Below, one piece after another: positions 1 to 8,329 of a stretch of DNA of 64,000 bases (position 1 is its first letter; each line of letters starts with the position of its first letter). The stretch is from CAZNXJ01 sp964577115 (GTDB taxonomy: Bacteria > Planctomycetota > Planctomycetia > Pirellulales > Pirellulaceae), in the NCBI GenBank assembly GCA_964577115.1, contig CAZNXJ010000003.1, forward strand, positions 124,001 through 188,000. Direction: 5' to 3'. The position numbers and the translations under genes are program-made. The notes under the pieces are model-generated. The model had not been told where the DNA came from and made no database searches. It worked only from the letters and a program-made list of their open reading frames with translations.

Positions 1-611
1 TCGGGCATCCCAAAGCTCTTCTGCCGTTCGGCCCCGAGCGGATGCTCGACCGCGTTGTGGGTATCGTGCGTGGTTGCGTCGATCCGGTGGTCGTCGTTTC
101 TGCTGCGGGCGCGGCGGAGTTTGAGCTGCCGCCACGCACGCTGCACGCACATGATCAGCGCCCCGGACGCGGGCCGCTGGAAGGTCTGCTCGCCGGCCTG
201 AAGAAAATCGCTCCCCACGCTTCCGCTGCCTACGCGACAAGTTGTGACGTCCCGCTGCTCGCTCCGACGTTCGTGCGTGCTCTCGTCGGAATGCTCGACG
301 AACAACACGATGTGGTTGTGCCTGCTGAACCCGAGCGGCTGCACCCGCTGGCAGCCGTGTACCGGACCTGTGTGGTGCCCGTCATCGAACGGCTGCTCGC
401 CGCCGACCGACTTCGGCCGGTGTACCTGTTCGACGAAGTACGCACGCGCCGTGTGCCTGTCGACGAGCTGCGCGCATTTGATGCCGAGCTGCACTCGCTC
501 CTGAACGTCAACCGGTGGGAGGATTATCTCGAGTCGCGGCGGATTGCCGGTCTGGCTCCGCTTGATGCCGAGCATCGCAACGATGGGATGGACGACGCCG
601 TGAACATGTAG
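1..611 (+). CDS. mobA: MobA-like molybdenum cofactor guanylyltransferase (5' truncated by window)
   Basis: The reading frame is open from the first base, so the start lies outside the window. The first visible residues, GHPKALLPFG, match the nucleotide- and phosphate-binding N-terminus of MobA-like NTP transferases, with the conserved P-K pair; only the preceding LAGG-type loop is missing. Further on are a TSCDVPLL segment, whose Asp is the expected metal and nucleotide ligand, and an HPLAAVYR motif, both typical of MobA. The family transfers GMP from GTP to molybdopterin, making the guanine dinucleotide cofactor in the cytoplasm. The gene converges on fwdA with only 22 bp between stops. FwdA belongs to a complex that in archaea uses a Mo/W pterin cofactor, so the neighbourhood is suggestive, though the genes are not co-transcribed. 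A related MobA-like transferase of another specificity cannot be excluded. Confidence 0.8.
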   Translation, partial: GHPKALLPFGPERMLDRVVGIVRGCVDPVVVVSAAGAAEFELPPRTLHAHDQRPGRGPLEGLLAGLKKIAPHASAAYATSCDVPLLAPTFVRALVGMLDEQHDVVVPAEPERLHPLAAVYRTCVVPVIERLLAADRLRPVYLFDEVRTRRVPVDELRAFDAELHSLLNVNRWEDYLESRRIAGLAPLDAEHRNDGMDDAVNM

Positions 612-633
612 CGCTGCGGAACGTCCCGCGCGC

Positions 634-2301
634 TCACTCGCCGGCGCAGGGCACCTGCTCGGGTGCGTGCAGATAGTCGGCGGATACCGGATAGTTGTTG
701 AACTGGACCGTGTAGTACGGTTCGAACCACTCGCGAATCAGACGCTCGGCGTCGGTATCATACGCCGGGGCGACGTGCAGCGTTTTGCCCATGACCGTAT
801 CGCGGATTTCGCCCTGCTCGACGAGCACCTCGCCGGCCTTGATGACATAACGCGGCAGTTCAAACATCTGCTGTTTGTCTTCGTGTGGCGTATAGATCGT
901 AATGTCGGCATCGGCTCCTGGGCCGAGGTGCCCTTTGTGCTCGAGGCCCAATAGCCGGGCCGGACCGGCACGCGTGATGATGCAGATCTCGCTGAGCGTG
1001 TATTCACGCTCGAGATGTCGCAACAGCGATTGTTCGCGGACCGCGGGGTGCACGGCTGCGAGCATCTCTGCGCGATAGGCTTTGTCCATGAGTAAGCGGA
1101 TAATCTGCGGGTAGGCGAGGAACGATCCGCCGTTCGGATGATCGGTGCTCATCACGACGCGCCACGGGTCTTCGACCAGCAGGTACCATTCGAGCCCAAC
1201 GGCCCATTGCCAGGCGTGGACAAGGCTCTTATTGCGGTACTTAATCGGAGCGATTCCGCAGCCGGATTCCAGTTCGGTGTCGGTGCTGAACCATTTCCCG
1301 CCATATACCTGGTGCAGGTAATAGCCGAGCGGACCATCACCGGTCATGCTGGTTGTTTCGCCGAACAGGACCTGTCCCACGTCCACCGACACGTTCGGGT
1401 TCTCATTAACGTATTCGGCCAGCTCTGAGGTGCGCGAGCAGAAAGTCGTTTCGTCGGCGTCGCCACCTCCATAGCTATGGAACTGGATATGCGTGATGTG
1501 CCCGCGGAGGCCTTCGAGCGCTCGCATGGTTTCGAGCGTCGTCGACCAGTTGCCAGGTAGGCCCAGGTTATTGCAGTGGATGTGAACCGGATGGGGCAGG
1601 CCGAGCGCGTTACCCGCCGCAGCTGTTTCACGGATGATTTGCCGCGGCGTCACTTCATAGAAGTCGACCGGCTGATCGAGGTGGCTCACATTGCCCGCGG
1701 CGTGGTGCTTCCACACTTCGACGCCGCCGGGATTTACCAGCTTCGGGGCGAAAGCCTTCGATGCGCCGAGCAGCCAGGCGAGAAACGTTTTGAGCTGTTC
1801 GGGCTGCCCATCGCGGATCGAACGCATGACGTAGTGATTGTTGCCAACCAGTACATAAAATCCCTTGTCGATTCCGGGCGTATCTCCGAATTCCTCGTGG
1901 CAATGGCGGGCGGCGAGCGGCGGGACGGCGGCATCGAAGGCGGTGGTGTAGCCGAGCCCCAGGTACTTGTAGCCAGTCGCGAAGCTGCTGGGCACGCTGC
2001 CCAGCGTGCCGCTGCGCGTCTTCGCGGTTCGGCGTACCGGTTCATCGCGCCGTTTCTCCTCCGGGCGCATCTTGCGCCCCGTGTTCACCTTGGGCCCGGC
2101 GATGTGACAATGCATGTCGATGCCGCCCGGCATCACGATCAGCCCGGTCGCGTTTAATGTCCGCTCCGGCTGCACGTACGGATCCGACGGCGGATCCACG
2201 ATTTTCCCGCCGGAAATCCAGAGATCGCGCACCTGGCCATCGATTCCATTGCGCGGATCATAAACGTAGCCTCCGCGGATCCGCAGGAGCGAACGGGACA
2301 T
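634..2301 (-). CDS. fwdA: Formylmethanofuran dehydrogenase / formyltransferase-hydrolase subunit A
   Basis: The 555-residue product is an amidohydrolase-fold protein of the FwdA/FhcA type and has the usual length for the family. The metal-binding H-x-H is visible as GGIDMHCH at about residues 59-66, followed by a Lys-rich KVNTGRKMRPEEKRR stretch that is very characteristic of FwdA. Later His-containing segments (HPVHIHCNN, GHITHIQFHSYGGGD) supply further ligands. In archaea this subunit handles formate on the way to formylmethanofuran; in methylotrophs and planctomycetes the Fhc complex hydrolyses formyl groups in tetrahydromethanopterin-linked C1 oxidation. The other subunits (B, C, D) are not in this window. 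The start is an ATG followed directly by SRSLLRIRGGYVYDP, the expected N-terminus, without an obvious Shine-Dalgarno. It ends convergently with the MobA-like gene. Confidence 0.93.
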   Translation of the reverse strand: MSRSLLRIRGGYVYDPRNGIDGQVRDLWISGGKIVDPPSDPYVQPERTLNATGLIVMPGGIDMHCHIAGPKVNTGRKMRPEEKRRDEPVRRTAKTRSGTLGSVPSSFATGYKYLGLGYTTAFDAAVPPLAARHCHEEFGDTPGIDKGFYVLVGNNHYVMRSIRDGQPEQLKTFLAWLLGASKAFAPKLVNPGGVEVWKHHAAGNVSHLDQPVDFYEVTPRQIIRETAAAGNALGLPHPVHIHCNNLGLPGNWSTTLETMRALEGLRGHITHIQFHSYGGGDADETTFCSRTSELAEYVNENPNVSVDVGQVLFGETTSMTGDGPLGYYLHQVYGGKWFSTDTELESGCGIAPIKYRNKSLVHAWQWAVGLEWYLLVEDPWRVVMSTDHPNGGSFLAYPQIIRLLMDKAYRAEMLAAVHPAVREQSLLRHLEREYTLSEICIITRAGPARLLGLEHKGHLGPGADADITIYTPHEDKQQMFELPRYVIKAGEVLVEQGEIRDTVMGKTLHVAPAYDTDAERLIREWFEPYYTVQFNNYPVSADYLHAPEQVPCAGE

Positions 2302-2366
2302 AGGCGGTGAATGTCGTAGTGGAGCAGGCCGGAAGAGCCGCGGGATCGGCGAATGCGCTAGGACGT

Positions 2367-2873
2367 CTAGCGAACGGGGGCTTTGCCGAGCATGCGGCGC
2401 AGCATGCCGATCTGGCCGGCGTGCAGCATTTCATGCGCGGCGCAGAAGAATAGCGCGCCCAGCTTGGTCGGGCTGACGATCGTCGGATCTGGAGCTGGCT
2501 CGGCTAGCAGCTCTTCCGAATACGTCGGGATCACCTCCATCGCCCGGCGGTGAACCTCGTCGAAGACCTTCCGGATTTCCGGTACCGGAGGATATCGGCC
2601 GGGATCGCTTTCGGGCGTCGAACCTTTCATGAAGAGCCGTACGAAATCATTCGAAATGAACTGCTGGTCGTCGGGTTCCTTGCCGCGAACGCGCAGCATC
2701 GTCAGCCCGTACTCGGCCATCGCCAAATGGCCCATCTGCCAGGCAAGATGCGTCTTGAAGCCGGCCGGCATCACGAACCATTCGTCATCGGCCACATCGG
2801 CCAGCAGGGTCAACGTGTATTGCCGAGCGAACTCGATTTGTTGGCGAGCGATTTCGGATTGAGGCGTGGGCAT
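2367..2873 (-). CDS. DinB-like four-helix metal-binding protein
   Basis: The 168-residue protein has the DinB/YfiT layout of four helices with a His triad. The first His lies in a WQMGHLAMAEYG helix at about residue 48. The other two lie in the C-terminal AAHEMLHAGQIGMLRRM helix, which is the family's signature. The substrate is unknown; relatives include thiol-dependent transferases (bacillithiol or mycothiol S-transferases, maleylpyruvate isomerase) and many uncharacterised proteins. The planctomycete-expanded DUF1572 belongs to the same fold, so this may be one of that group. The gene lies between fwdA and a DUF1080 gene on the same strand, with gaps of about 55-65 bp, so co-transcription is possible but the functions look unrelated. 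The family call is firm; the reaction is not known. Confidence 0.8.
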   Translation of the reverse strand: MPTPQSEIARQQIEFARQYTLTLLADVADDEWFVMPAGFKTHLAWQMGHLAMAEYGLTMLRVRGKEPDDQQFISNDFVRLFMKGSTPESDPGRYPPVPEIRKVFDEVHRRAMEVIPTYSEELLAEPAPDPTIVSPTKLGALFFCAAHEMLHAGQIGMLRRMLGKAPVR

Positions 2874-2928
2874 TTGTTCTTTGTCGGACTCCTGGAAACG
2901 TTGAAAACCTCGAATCCCGAATGATACC

Positions 2929-3924
2929 TCAATCCGCCGGTCGGCTGATCACCCAGATGTTGCGATAGCGGACCGGATTGCCGTGATCCTGGAGATAGAT
3001 CGGGCCGGGTTCCGGACCGGGAGCCACCGGAGCCCCGCGGGTCGTCTCATCAGGCAGTTCGACGTTGCGATGAATCACTTCGCCATTGTGCCGGACGGTG
3101 ATGCGGGGCTTCGCAATCTGGTTACCCTGCTCGTCATATCGGGCCGCCGTGAACTCGATATCGTACGTCTGCCAAGTGAGTGGTGGAAAGCACATGTTCA
3201 CATCGGGCGCTTTGAGCGAATAGATCCCGCCGCACTCGTTGTTCTTTCCCTCGAGCCCGAACGAGTCGAGCATCTGGACCTCGTAGCGCCCTTGCAGGTA
3301 GATGCCGCTATTGCCGCGCGCCTGGCCTTCGTCCTCCGGCTGGAACGGCAACCGGAACTCGATATGTACCTGGTGGTCCTGAAACTTCGGGATGCTTGTG
3401 GTGCCCTGCATGAGCAATCCGTCGTCGGTCAGTTTGCCGTCCTGCCACTGGTCGGTGTTGGTTCCATCAAACAGTACGATGGCGCCTTCGGGCGGTTTCT
3501 GTCCCAGAGTCGGGCTGCGGCGTTCGATGCGCTGAAGTTCGGCGACGGTAACACCCTGGTCATTGAGCGCCAGCAGCTTGCCGCCGCGCGCCACGCCCTT
3601 GCCGCCCTCCGTCGTGAAAACGACTTCGCCGTTTTCTCGCTTCCCCGCGACTCGCAGCGGTTCTTCGCCGTTCCACCCCGCCCCCGGCAGACCGCCGCCG
3701 TAGGCGACCGCTTCGAATTGTCCCTTGCCGCGAGCGATCACCTGCACGCCGAACATTTGCCGCCCGTTTTCGGTCGGTAGTTCGCCCACGTACTCGCCTT
3801 GAACGGCATAGTCTTCGCCCGCATTTGCCGGATCGATGTACACCGGACCCTCGCCCCGCGCGGCCGTGACGGCGAGCACCAGGAGCGCCGAAGACAACCA
3901 GGAAGCACGGCGGAATGAGCTCAT
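2929..3924 (-). CDS. Secreted DUF1080 (3-keto-disaccharide hydrolase fold) protein
   Basis: The chosen ATG at 3924 is preceded by an AGGAG at good spacing and begins a clear signal peptide (MSSFRRASWLSSALLVLAV, cleavage near TAARG). The frame extends 15 codons further upstream but that reading lacks the signal. The mature protein has an N-terminal beta domain of about 110 residues (YVGELPTENGRQMFGVQV onward) and then a DUF1080 jelly roll from about residue 135, with VLFDGTNTDQWQ, GNSGIYLQGRYEVQML and a closing YRNIWV strand, all family hallmarks. DUF1080 proteins are concanavalin-like folds; some hydrolyse 3-keto-glycosides. Export implies action on extracellular or periplasmic glycans. Two other DUF1080 genes occur in the window (34984 and 37929), and this one differs by its extra N-terminal domain. 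Confidence 0.85.
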   Translation of the reverse strand: MSSFRRASWLSSALLVLAVTAARGEGPVYIDPANAGEDYAVQGEYVGELPTENGRQMFGVQVIARGKGQFEAVAYGGGLPGAGWNGEEPLRVAGKRENGEVVFTTEGGKGVARGGKLLALNDQGVTVAELQRIERRSPTLGQKPPEGAIVLFDGTNTDQWQDGKLTDDGLLMQGTTSIPKFQDHQVHIEFRLPFQPEDEGQARGNSGIYLQGRYEVQMLDSFGLEGKNNECGGIYSLKAPDVNMCFPPLTWQTYDIEFTAARYDEQGNQIAKPRITVRHNGEVIHRNVELPDETTRGAPVAPGPEPGPIYLQDHGNPVRYRNIWVISRPAD

Positions 3925-4252
3925 CAGAAACTCCTGCAAGCAAGGCTCACGACTCTCTGCACGCCGCAAGCGTCAAGATACAAACGGTTCGAACGGCTGC
4001 GTCGGCGTCTATTGTCCGGTCGAGACCCATCAAATGCAATTTGGGTCCACATCATCCTCGGGGGGCGGTCGCATCGCGGCTCCCGATGGGACGCAACATT
4101 GCCGTCCCGTCCGCCGGCTCGCGTCCGCTAGAATAGGCGACCGGCGGTTGAGTTCCATGGGCCACCCAAAAACCTGAAACGCTGGTGGCTGGCGGTGGCC
4201 GTACAACGAATCATGGACTTGAGGACGTGGATTCCAAGCGAGGATGAGCAGA
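3925..4252. other. Divergent intergenic region with a short hairpin
   Basis: About 330 bp separates the divergently transcribed DUF1080 and YceH genes, so promoters for both should lie here. I see no convincing long ORF. A GGGACG / CGTCCC inverted repeat at 4088-4108 (9-nt loop) is the only clear secondary structure, and its role is unknown. Confidence 0.4.
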
Positions 4253-5005
4253 ATGAGTGCGGCGGAAACGAACACGGGAAATCTCGAATCGGCGCCGAAC
4301 TGGCGGCCACTTTCACCGCGTCAGCGACGCGTCGTCGGTGTGCTGGTCGAGAAAGCCAAAACGACGCGCGACGCATACCCGATGACGGTGAACGCAATCG
4401 TCGCAGGTTGCAATCAGAAGAACAACCGCGATCCGCTGACGAACTATTCGGCGGAGGATGTCGAGGAAGTGCTCGCCGAACTCCGGCAACTCGGCGCTGT
4501 TGTCGAGGTGCAGCAGAGCTCGCGCGTGCCGCGCTACCGGCATTGCCTTTACGAGTGGCTAGGCGTGGACAAAGTCGAACTGGCAGTGATGGCCGAATTA
4601 CTGCTGCGTGGTGAGCAGACGGTGGGCGAGCTGCGTGGGCGAGCCGCGCGGATGGAACCCATTCCTGACCTCAACGCGCTGCGCCCCGTACTCGATTCGC
4701 TCATCCAGAAAAAGCTCGTCGTCAGTCTAACGCCCCCCGGGCGTGGCCAGATCGTGACGCACGGGTTGTACAAAGAGCGGGAGTGGAACGAACTACGCGA
4801 GCGGTACGCTAGCGGGGCCGCTCTGGCGGCGCCGCCAAACGCGGATGCGGAGGAACGCTCGGCGCTGACTTCAGCGGCCGCGCCGCCTGCGGCGACGGGC
4901 TCCGGCGTGACGGCCGACATGTTTGCCGAATTGCAACTCGAAGTGGCCGAACTGCGAGCCGAGATCGCACGCCTCCGCCAGCGGCTCGAACGGCTGGAAT
5001 CCTAG
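4253..5005 (+). CDS. yceH: YceH/DUF480 family winged-helix protein
   Basis: The product (250 residues from the second ATG) carries the two winged-helix modules of the YceH (UPF0502, DUF480) family. Diagnostic segments are SPRQRRVVGVLVEKAKTT near the N-terminus, AYPMTVNAIVAGCNQKNNRDP with its Asn/Arg-rich turn, and then ELLLRGEQTVGELRGRA with RMEPIPDL. A C-terminal Ala-rich linker leads to a short coiled coil (about residues 215-250, heptad Leu and Glu/Arg). The start at 4253 is preferred because GCGAGG lies 9 nt upstream; an in-frame ATG at 4244 is the alternative. The family is widespread and probably binds nucleic acid, but has no settled function. Confidence 0.88.
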   Translation: MSAAETNTGNLESAPNWRPLSPRQRRVVGVLVEKAKTTRDAYPMTVNAIVAGCNQKNNRDPLTNYSAEDVEEVLAELRQLGAVVEVQQSSRVPRYRHCLYEWLGVDKVELAVMAELLLRGEQTVGELRGRAARMEPIPDLNALRPVLDSLIQKKLVVSLTPPGRGQIVTHGLYKEREWNELRERYASGAALAAPPNADAEERSALTSAAAPPAATGSGVTADMFAELQLEVAELRAEIARLRQRLERLES

Positions 5006-5087
5006 ACCTCCCCGCGTCTGCGCGCCGCGCGTGAGGTGTTGAACGAACAAGCGCGGCCAGCCGAGCGGGCTCGTTGACGCGTGGACT

Positions 5088-5624
5088 CTAGCGTTCGGCA
5101 AAGTGGGCGATGATCGCTCGGCAGAAGTCCGGCAGGTCGTCCGGCATGCGGCTACTGATAAAGTGGCGGTCGACGACGACCGATGCATCCTCCCACTGCG
5201 CGCCGGCGTTCACCAGATCATCCTTGATGCCTGCCGAACCGGTCACGCGAACACCGCGGTAGACGCCGGCCGAAATCGGAATCCAGCCGCCATGGCAGAT
5301 GGCCGCTACCAACTTTCCGGCCTCTGCCATTTCGCGAACGATCGTCAGCACCTGGGGATCGCGACGCAGTTTGTCGGGCATGAATCCGCCCGGCACGACG
5401 ACACCGTCAAAGTCCGTCGAGCGAACGGAGGCGATCGAGACATCCGCAATGCACGGATAGCCGTTCTTGCCGCGGTACTTGGTACCTGCTTCCGGTCCCG
5501 CCACGACCACCTCGGCGCCTGCCTCTTGCAGCCGCAGCTTCGGATACCAGAGCTCGAGATCCTCGTAGATGTCGCCAACGAACAGGAGGATTCTTTTACC
5601 GGACAAGGGGTGGTTGGAGGGCAT
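5088..5624 (-). CDS. DJ-1/PfpI superfamily protein (YhbO/PfpI type)
   Basis: The 178-residue protein begins at ATG 5624, immediately before GKRILLFVGDIYEDLELWYP, which contains the conserved acidic residue of the PfpI active site. The nucleophile elbow is VAAICHGGW, with the Cys at the expected place followed by His. The C-terminal half holds the GSAGIKDDLVNAGAQW region typical of the intracellular protease/amidase subgroup. Members have been described as proteases, glyoxalases or protein deglycases; the chemistry here is not determinable by eye. The open frame extends 56 codons upstream, but that extension is low in conserved features and would precede the true domain edge, so it is rejected. 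No clear ribosome-binding site is visible. It converges with yceH. Confidence 0.88.
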   Translation of the reverse strand: MPSNHPLSGKRILLFVGDIYEDLELWYPKLRLQEAGAEVVVAGPEAGTKYRGKNGYPCIADVSIASVRSTDFDGVVVPGGFMPDKLRRDPQVLTIVREMAEAGKLVAAICHGGWIPISAGVYRGVRVTGSAGIKDDLVNAGAQWEDASVVVDRHFISSRMPDDLPDFCRAIIAHFAER

Positions 5625-5914
5625 TTTGGAGGCCTGTTGGAGGTAAAGGGTGCAGGGGCAAGGGGAAACGACGTCCGAATTTGAGGCATCACGTGACGCA
5701 AATTCTAGACCATTTCCGCACGTATCCTCTCGCCGAAACCTACCCGCCTCGGTACCTTCTCCTCCCTCCATCTCCCTTCCTGAACCCTGCACCCTGCATC
5801 TTGAACCCTCCTCCTTTACTCTTCCCTTTGATTGCGGATGCAGCGGTATCTACAATCAGGCACGCGTATTAAAACCTTTGATCTTGCTTCCTGATAATCT
5901 GCGAGGGTAATGCT

Positions 5915-7336
5915 GTGTCGAACTTGATTCGCTCGGCGTGTGTCGGTATCGCGGTCTGGCTGTCGGCAGCGGCCGTGCACGCCGAGGTCCGTTTGCCGAA
6001 AATTTTTGGGGACCATATGGTGCTCCAGCAGAGCACCGAGGCGCCGGTATGGGGTTGGGCGGATGCCGGCGAGGAAATCACCGTGACGCTTGGGGACGCC
6101 AAAGCGACGGTGACGGCCGGAGACGATGGTCGTTGGCTCACGAAGATTGCTACTCCGGCGGCGAGCGGCGATCCGCTGGAACTGGTGATTGCGGGTAGCA
6201 ACACGATCACCCTGAGCGATGTGCTGATTGGCGAAGTGTGGGTCGCGTCTGGCCAGTCGAACATGGAATGGCCGGTCACACAGGCCGAGAACCCCGAAGA
6301 GGAGATCGCTGCGGCCAATTATCCACGCATCCGTTTGTTTAAGGTTACCCGTGCGGTGGGCGAAACGCCGCAGGACGACGTCGAGGGCCAGTGGGCGGTC
6401 TGCACACCGGAGAGCGTCGCGAGCTTCTCCGCCGTGGCGTATTTCTACGGCCGCGAGCTGCACGAAAAACTGAACATTCCGATCGGGCTCATCAACACCT
6501 CGTGGGGCGGTACCGTTGCTGAAGCGTGGACGAGCCACGAGACGCTGGCCTCGGATCCTGATTTCCAGCCCATCCTCGAGCGCGGCGGCACGTTCAATCC
6601 GCAGAACCCCAATCAGCCGTCGGTGCTGTACAACGCAATGATTCATCCGCTCGTGCCGTTCGCGATCCGCGGAGCGATCTGGTATCAGGGGGAGTCGAAC
6701 GTGAGCCGCGCGGCGCAGTATGAAAAGCTGTTCCCGGCGATGATCACCGATTGGCGGAAGAACTGGGGGCAGGGCGATTTCCCGTTCTACTTCGTCCAGC
6801 TGGCCCCGTTCCGTTACCGGAATCTCGATCCGCGCATGGGCGCTGAACTTTGGGAAGCGCAGCTGAAAACCTTGTCGCTACCGAACACGGGGATGGCCGT
6901 TACGGTCGATATTGGCAACGTCGACGATATTCATCCCAAGAACAAGCAGGATGTCGGACGCCGTCTTGCCCTGTGGGCGCTCGCTAAGACCTACGGGATC
7001 GATGTGGTGTACTCCGGTCCGCTTTACGACTCGATGAAAGTCGAAGGCAACAAGATCCGCATCACATTCAAGCACGCGGAAGGCGGGCTAAAGACGCGGG
7101 ATGGGCAGGAGCCGACCCACTTTACGATCGCCGGCGAGGACGGCGAGTTTGTTCCGGCAACGGCGAAGATCGAGGGCGAGACGATCGTGGTCTCGAGCGA
7201 TCAGGTTGCCAATCCCGTAGCGGTCCGCTTCGCCTGGCGCGATGATGCGGAACCGAATCTCGTGAACATGTCCGATCTTCCCGCGTCGCCGTTCCGTACG
7301 GACAACCGGGAACGCGTCACGGAAAACAACCGTTAA
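5915..7336 (+). CDS. Secreted sialate O-acetylesterase-like SGNH hydrolase
   Basis: The 473-residue protein starts at a GTG with GAGGG 7 nt upstream and has a signal peptide (MSNLIRSACVGIAVWLSAAA, cleavage near VHA-EV). An N-terminal beta domain of about 90 residues with a GDHMVLQQ motif precedes the SGNH core. The catalytic Ser lies in VASGQSNMEWPV near residue 115, and a second block reads GAIWYQGESN at about residue 253. Both are hallmarks of the 9-O-acetylesterase/DUF303 family. A C-terminal domain with a DIHPKNKQDVGRRLALWA segment supplies the catalytic Asp/His. In planctomycetes such enzymes deacetylate extracellular glycans; sialic acid itself is not implied. The gene stands alone on the plus strand and ends in a strong terminator. 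Confidence 0.92.
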   Translation: MSNLIRSACVGIAVWLSAAAVHAEVRLPKIFGDHMVLQQSTEAPVWGWADAGEEITVTLGDAKATVTAGDDGRWLTKIATPAASGDPLELVIAGSNTITLSDVLIGEVWVASGQSNMEWPVTQAENPEEEIAAANYPRIRLFKVTRAVGETPQDDVEGQWAVCTPESVASFSAVAYFYGRELHEKLNIPIGLINTSWGGTVAEAWTSHETLASDPDFQPILERGGTFNPQNPNQPSVLYNAMIHPLVPFAIRGAIWYQGESNVSRAAQYEKLFPAMITDWRKNWGQGDFPFYFVQLAPFRYRNLDPRMGAELWEAQLKTLSLPNTGMAVTVDIGNVDDIHPKNKQDVGRRLALWALAKTYGIDVVYSGPLYDSMKVEGNKIRITFKHAEGGLKTRDGQEPTHFTIAGEDGEFVPATAKIEGETIVVSSDQVANPVAVRFAWRDDAEPNLVNMSDLPASPFRTDNRERVTENNR

Positions 7337-7359
7337 TCGGGCGCGATTAAATTGTTTTC

Positions 7360-7395
7360 GGGTGGAGAGCGCGCAAGCGTTCTCCACCCTTTTTT
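7360..7395 (+). terminator. Intrinsic terminator after the acetylesterase
   Basis: GGGTGGAGA at 7360-7368 pairs with TCTCCACCC at 7381-7389, with an inner GCG/GCG extension, followed by six T residues. It is placed 24 bp after the stop codon, as expected of a rho-independent terminator for the plus-strand gene. Confidence 0.92.
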
Positions 7396-7453
7396 GTGCC
7401 AGCAATCGGCAAAGTAGGAAACGCCCGAGGGTGTCCGAAGTCTCTGGCGGAGA

Positions 7454-8329
7454 CTAGATCGAACGTGGCGCTGCGGCGGCCGGAGATCGGCTGGTATCGG
7501 TCAAGCGCGATCGAATTTCGCCGGCCAGCGCGGCCACGATTTGCTGAAGATGGCCGGCACTGTGCGCTGCGGCGGCCACGACTTCTTCCGACGTCACAGT
7601 TTTCTGGACGTCCGGCGACGCCACGTTGGTGATGACCGACAAACCAAGCGTGCGTACGCCGCAGCGTGACGCGGCGATGGCCTCGGGCACCGTGGACATG
7701 CCCACCGCGTCTCCGCCCAACCGCCGAAACATGCGGTATTCGGCGCGCGTTTCATAGTTCGGGCCCGTGACGCCAACGTAAACGCCCTGGTGGATGATGA
7801 AATTCTGCTGTCGAGCGACTGCGGCGGCGAAGTCGGCGAGCTGGCTATCGTAGGGCGTTACCGGTCCACGACGAAACGGCGCTTCGCAGGCATCGTCGAG
7901 CGGGCAGGTGAGCGGCATGAAGCTGAGATGCTCGCGGATGATCATCACTTCACCCGAACGGAAACGCGGGTTCAATCCGCCGCTCGCGTTGGAAATCACC
8001 AGGAGCCGCACGCCGAGGCTCGCCATCACGTGGATCGGCAGCATGAGCGTTGTCGGCGCGTAGCCCTCATAAAGATGGCAGCGGCCGTCCATCATCAGCG
8101 TCGGAACGCCGGCGAGCCGGCCGCAGAGCAAGCGGCCGCGATGGCTGTCGGCCGAGCAGTGAGGAAAGTGCGGGAGCGCGTGGTACGGGATTTCCGCATC
8201 GACTTCCAGCAACTCGCTGGCACCCCCCAGTCCTGTACCCAGGACGACGCCGAGATACGCATCGTGCGGCCAATGCTTCGCTACCATGCGACTCGCCGCG
8301 TCGATCTGGCTGCGGAAGGTCAAACTCAT
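7454..8329 (-). CDS. Purine nucleoside phosphorylase, paralogue 1 (Asn at purine site)
   Basis: The 291-residue protein is a trimeric-type PNP: phosphate loop GVVLGTGLGG at about 27-36, HRGRLLCG with the phosphate-binding His/Arg, VISNASGGLN at 111-120, and TGPNYETRAEYRMFR with the purine-contacting Glu at about 193. The purine-site Asn is present in SVITNVAS (residue 235), as in enzymes that cleave inosine and guanosine. The start at 8329 overlaps the stop of the upstream PNP gene in ATGA, a classic coupling arrangement; the 57-codon upstream extension would run through the other gene and is rejected. The enzyme phosphorolyses purine nucleosides to base plus ribose-1-phosphate for salvage. 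It is the downstream member of the pair. Confidence 0.92.
   Translation of the reverse strand: MSLTFRSQIDAASRMVAKHWPHDAYLGVVLGTGLGGASELLEVDAEIPYHALPHFPHCSADSHRGRLLCGRLAGVPTLMMDGRCHLYEGYAPTTLMLPIHVMASLGVRLLVISNASGGLNPRFRSGEVMIIREHLSFMPLTCPLDDACEAPFRRGPVTPYDSQLADFAAAVARQQNFIIHQGVYVGVTGPNYETRAEYRMFRRLGGDAVGMSTVPEAIAASRCGVRTLGLSVITNVASPDVQKTVTSEEVVAAAAHSAGHLQQIVAALAGEIRSRLTDTSRSPAAAAPRSI

Noticed and set aside
5761..5830. Pyrimidine-rich ACCCTGCACCCTGC stretch considered as a CRISPR or tandem repeat
   Set aside because: Units are short and irregular without spacers; I treat it as low-complexity intergenic DNA.
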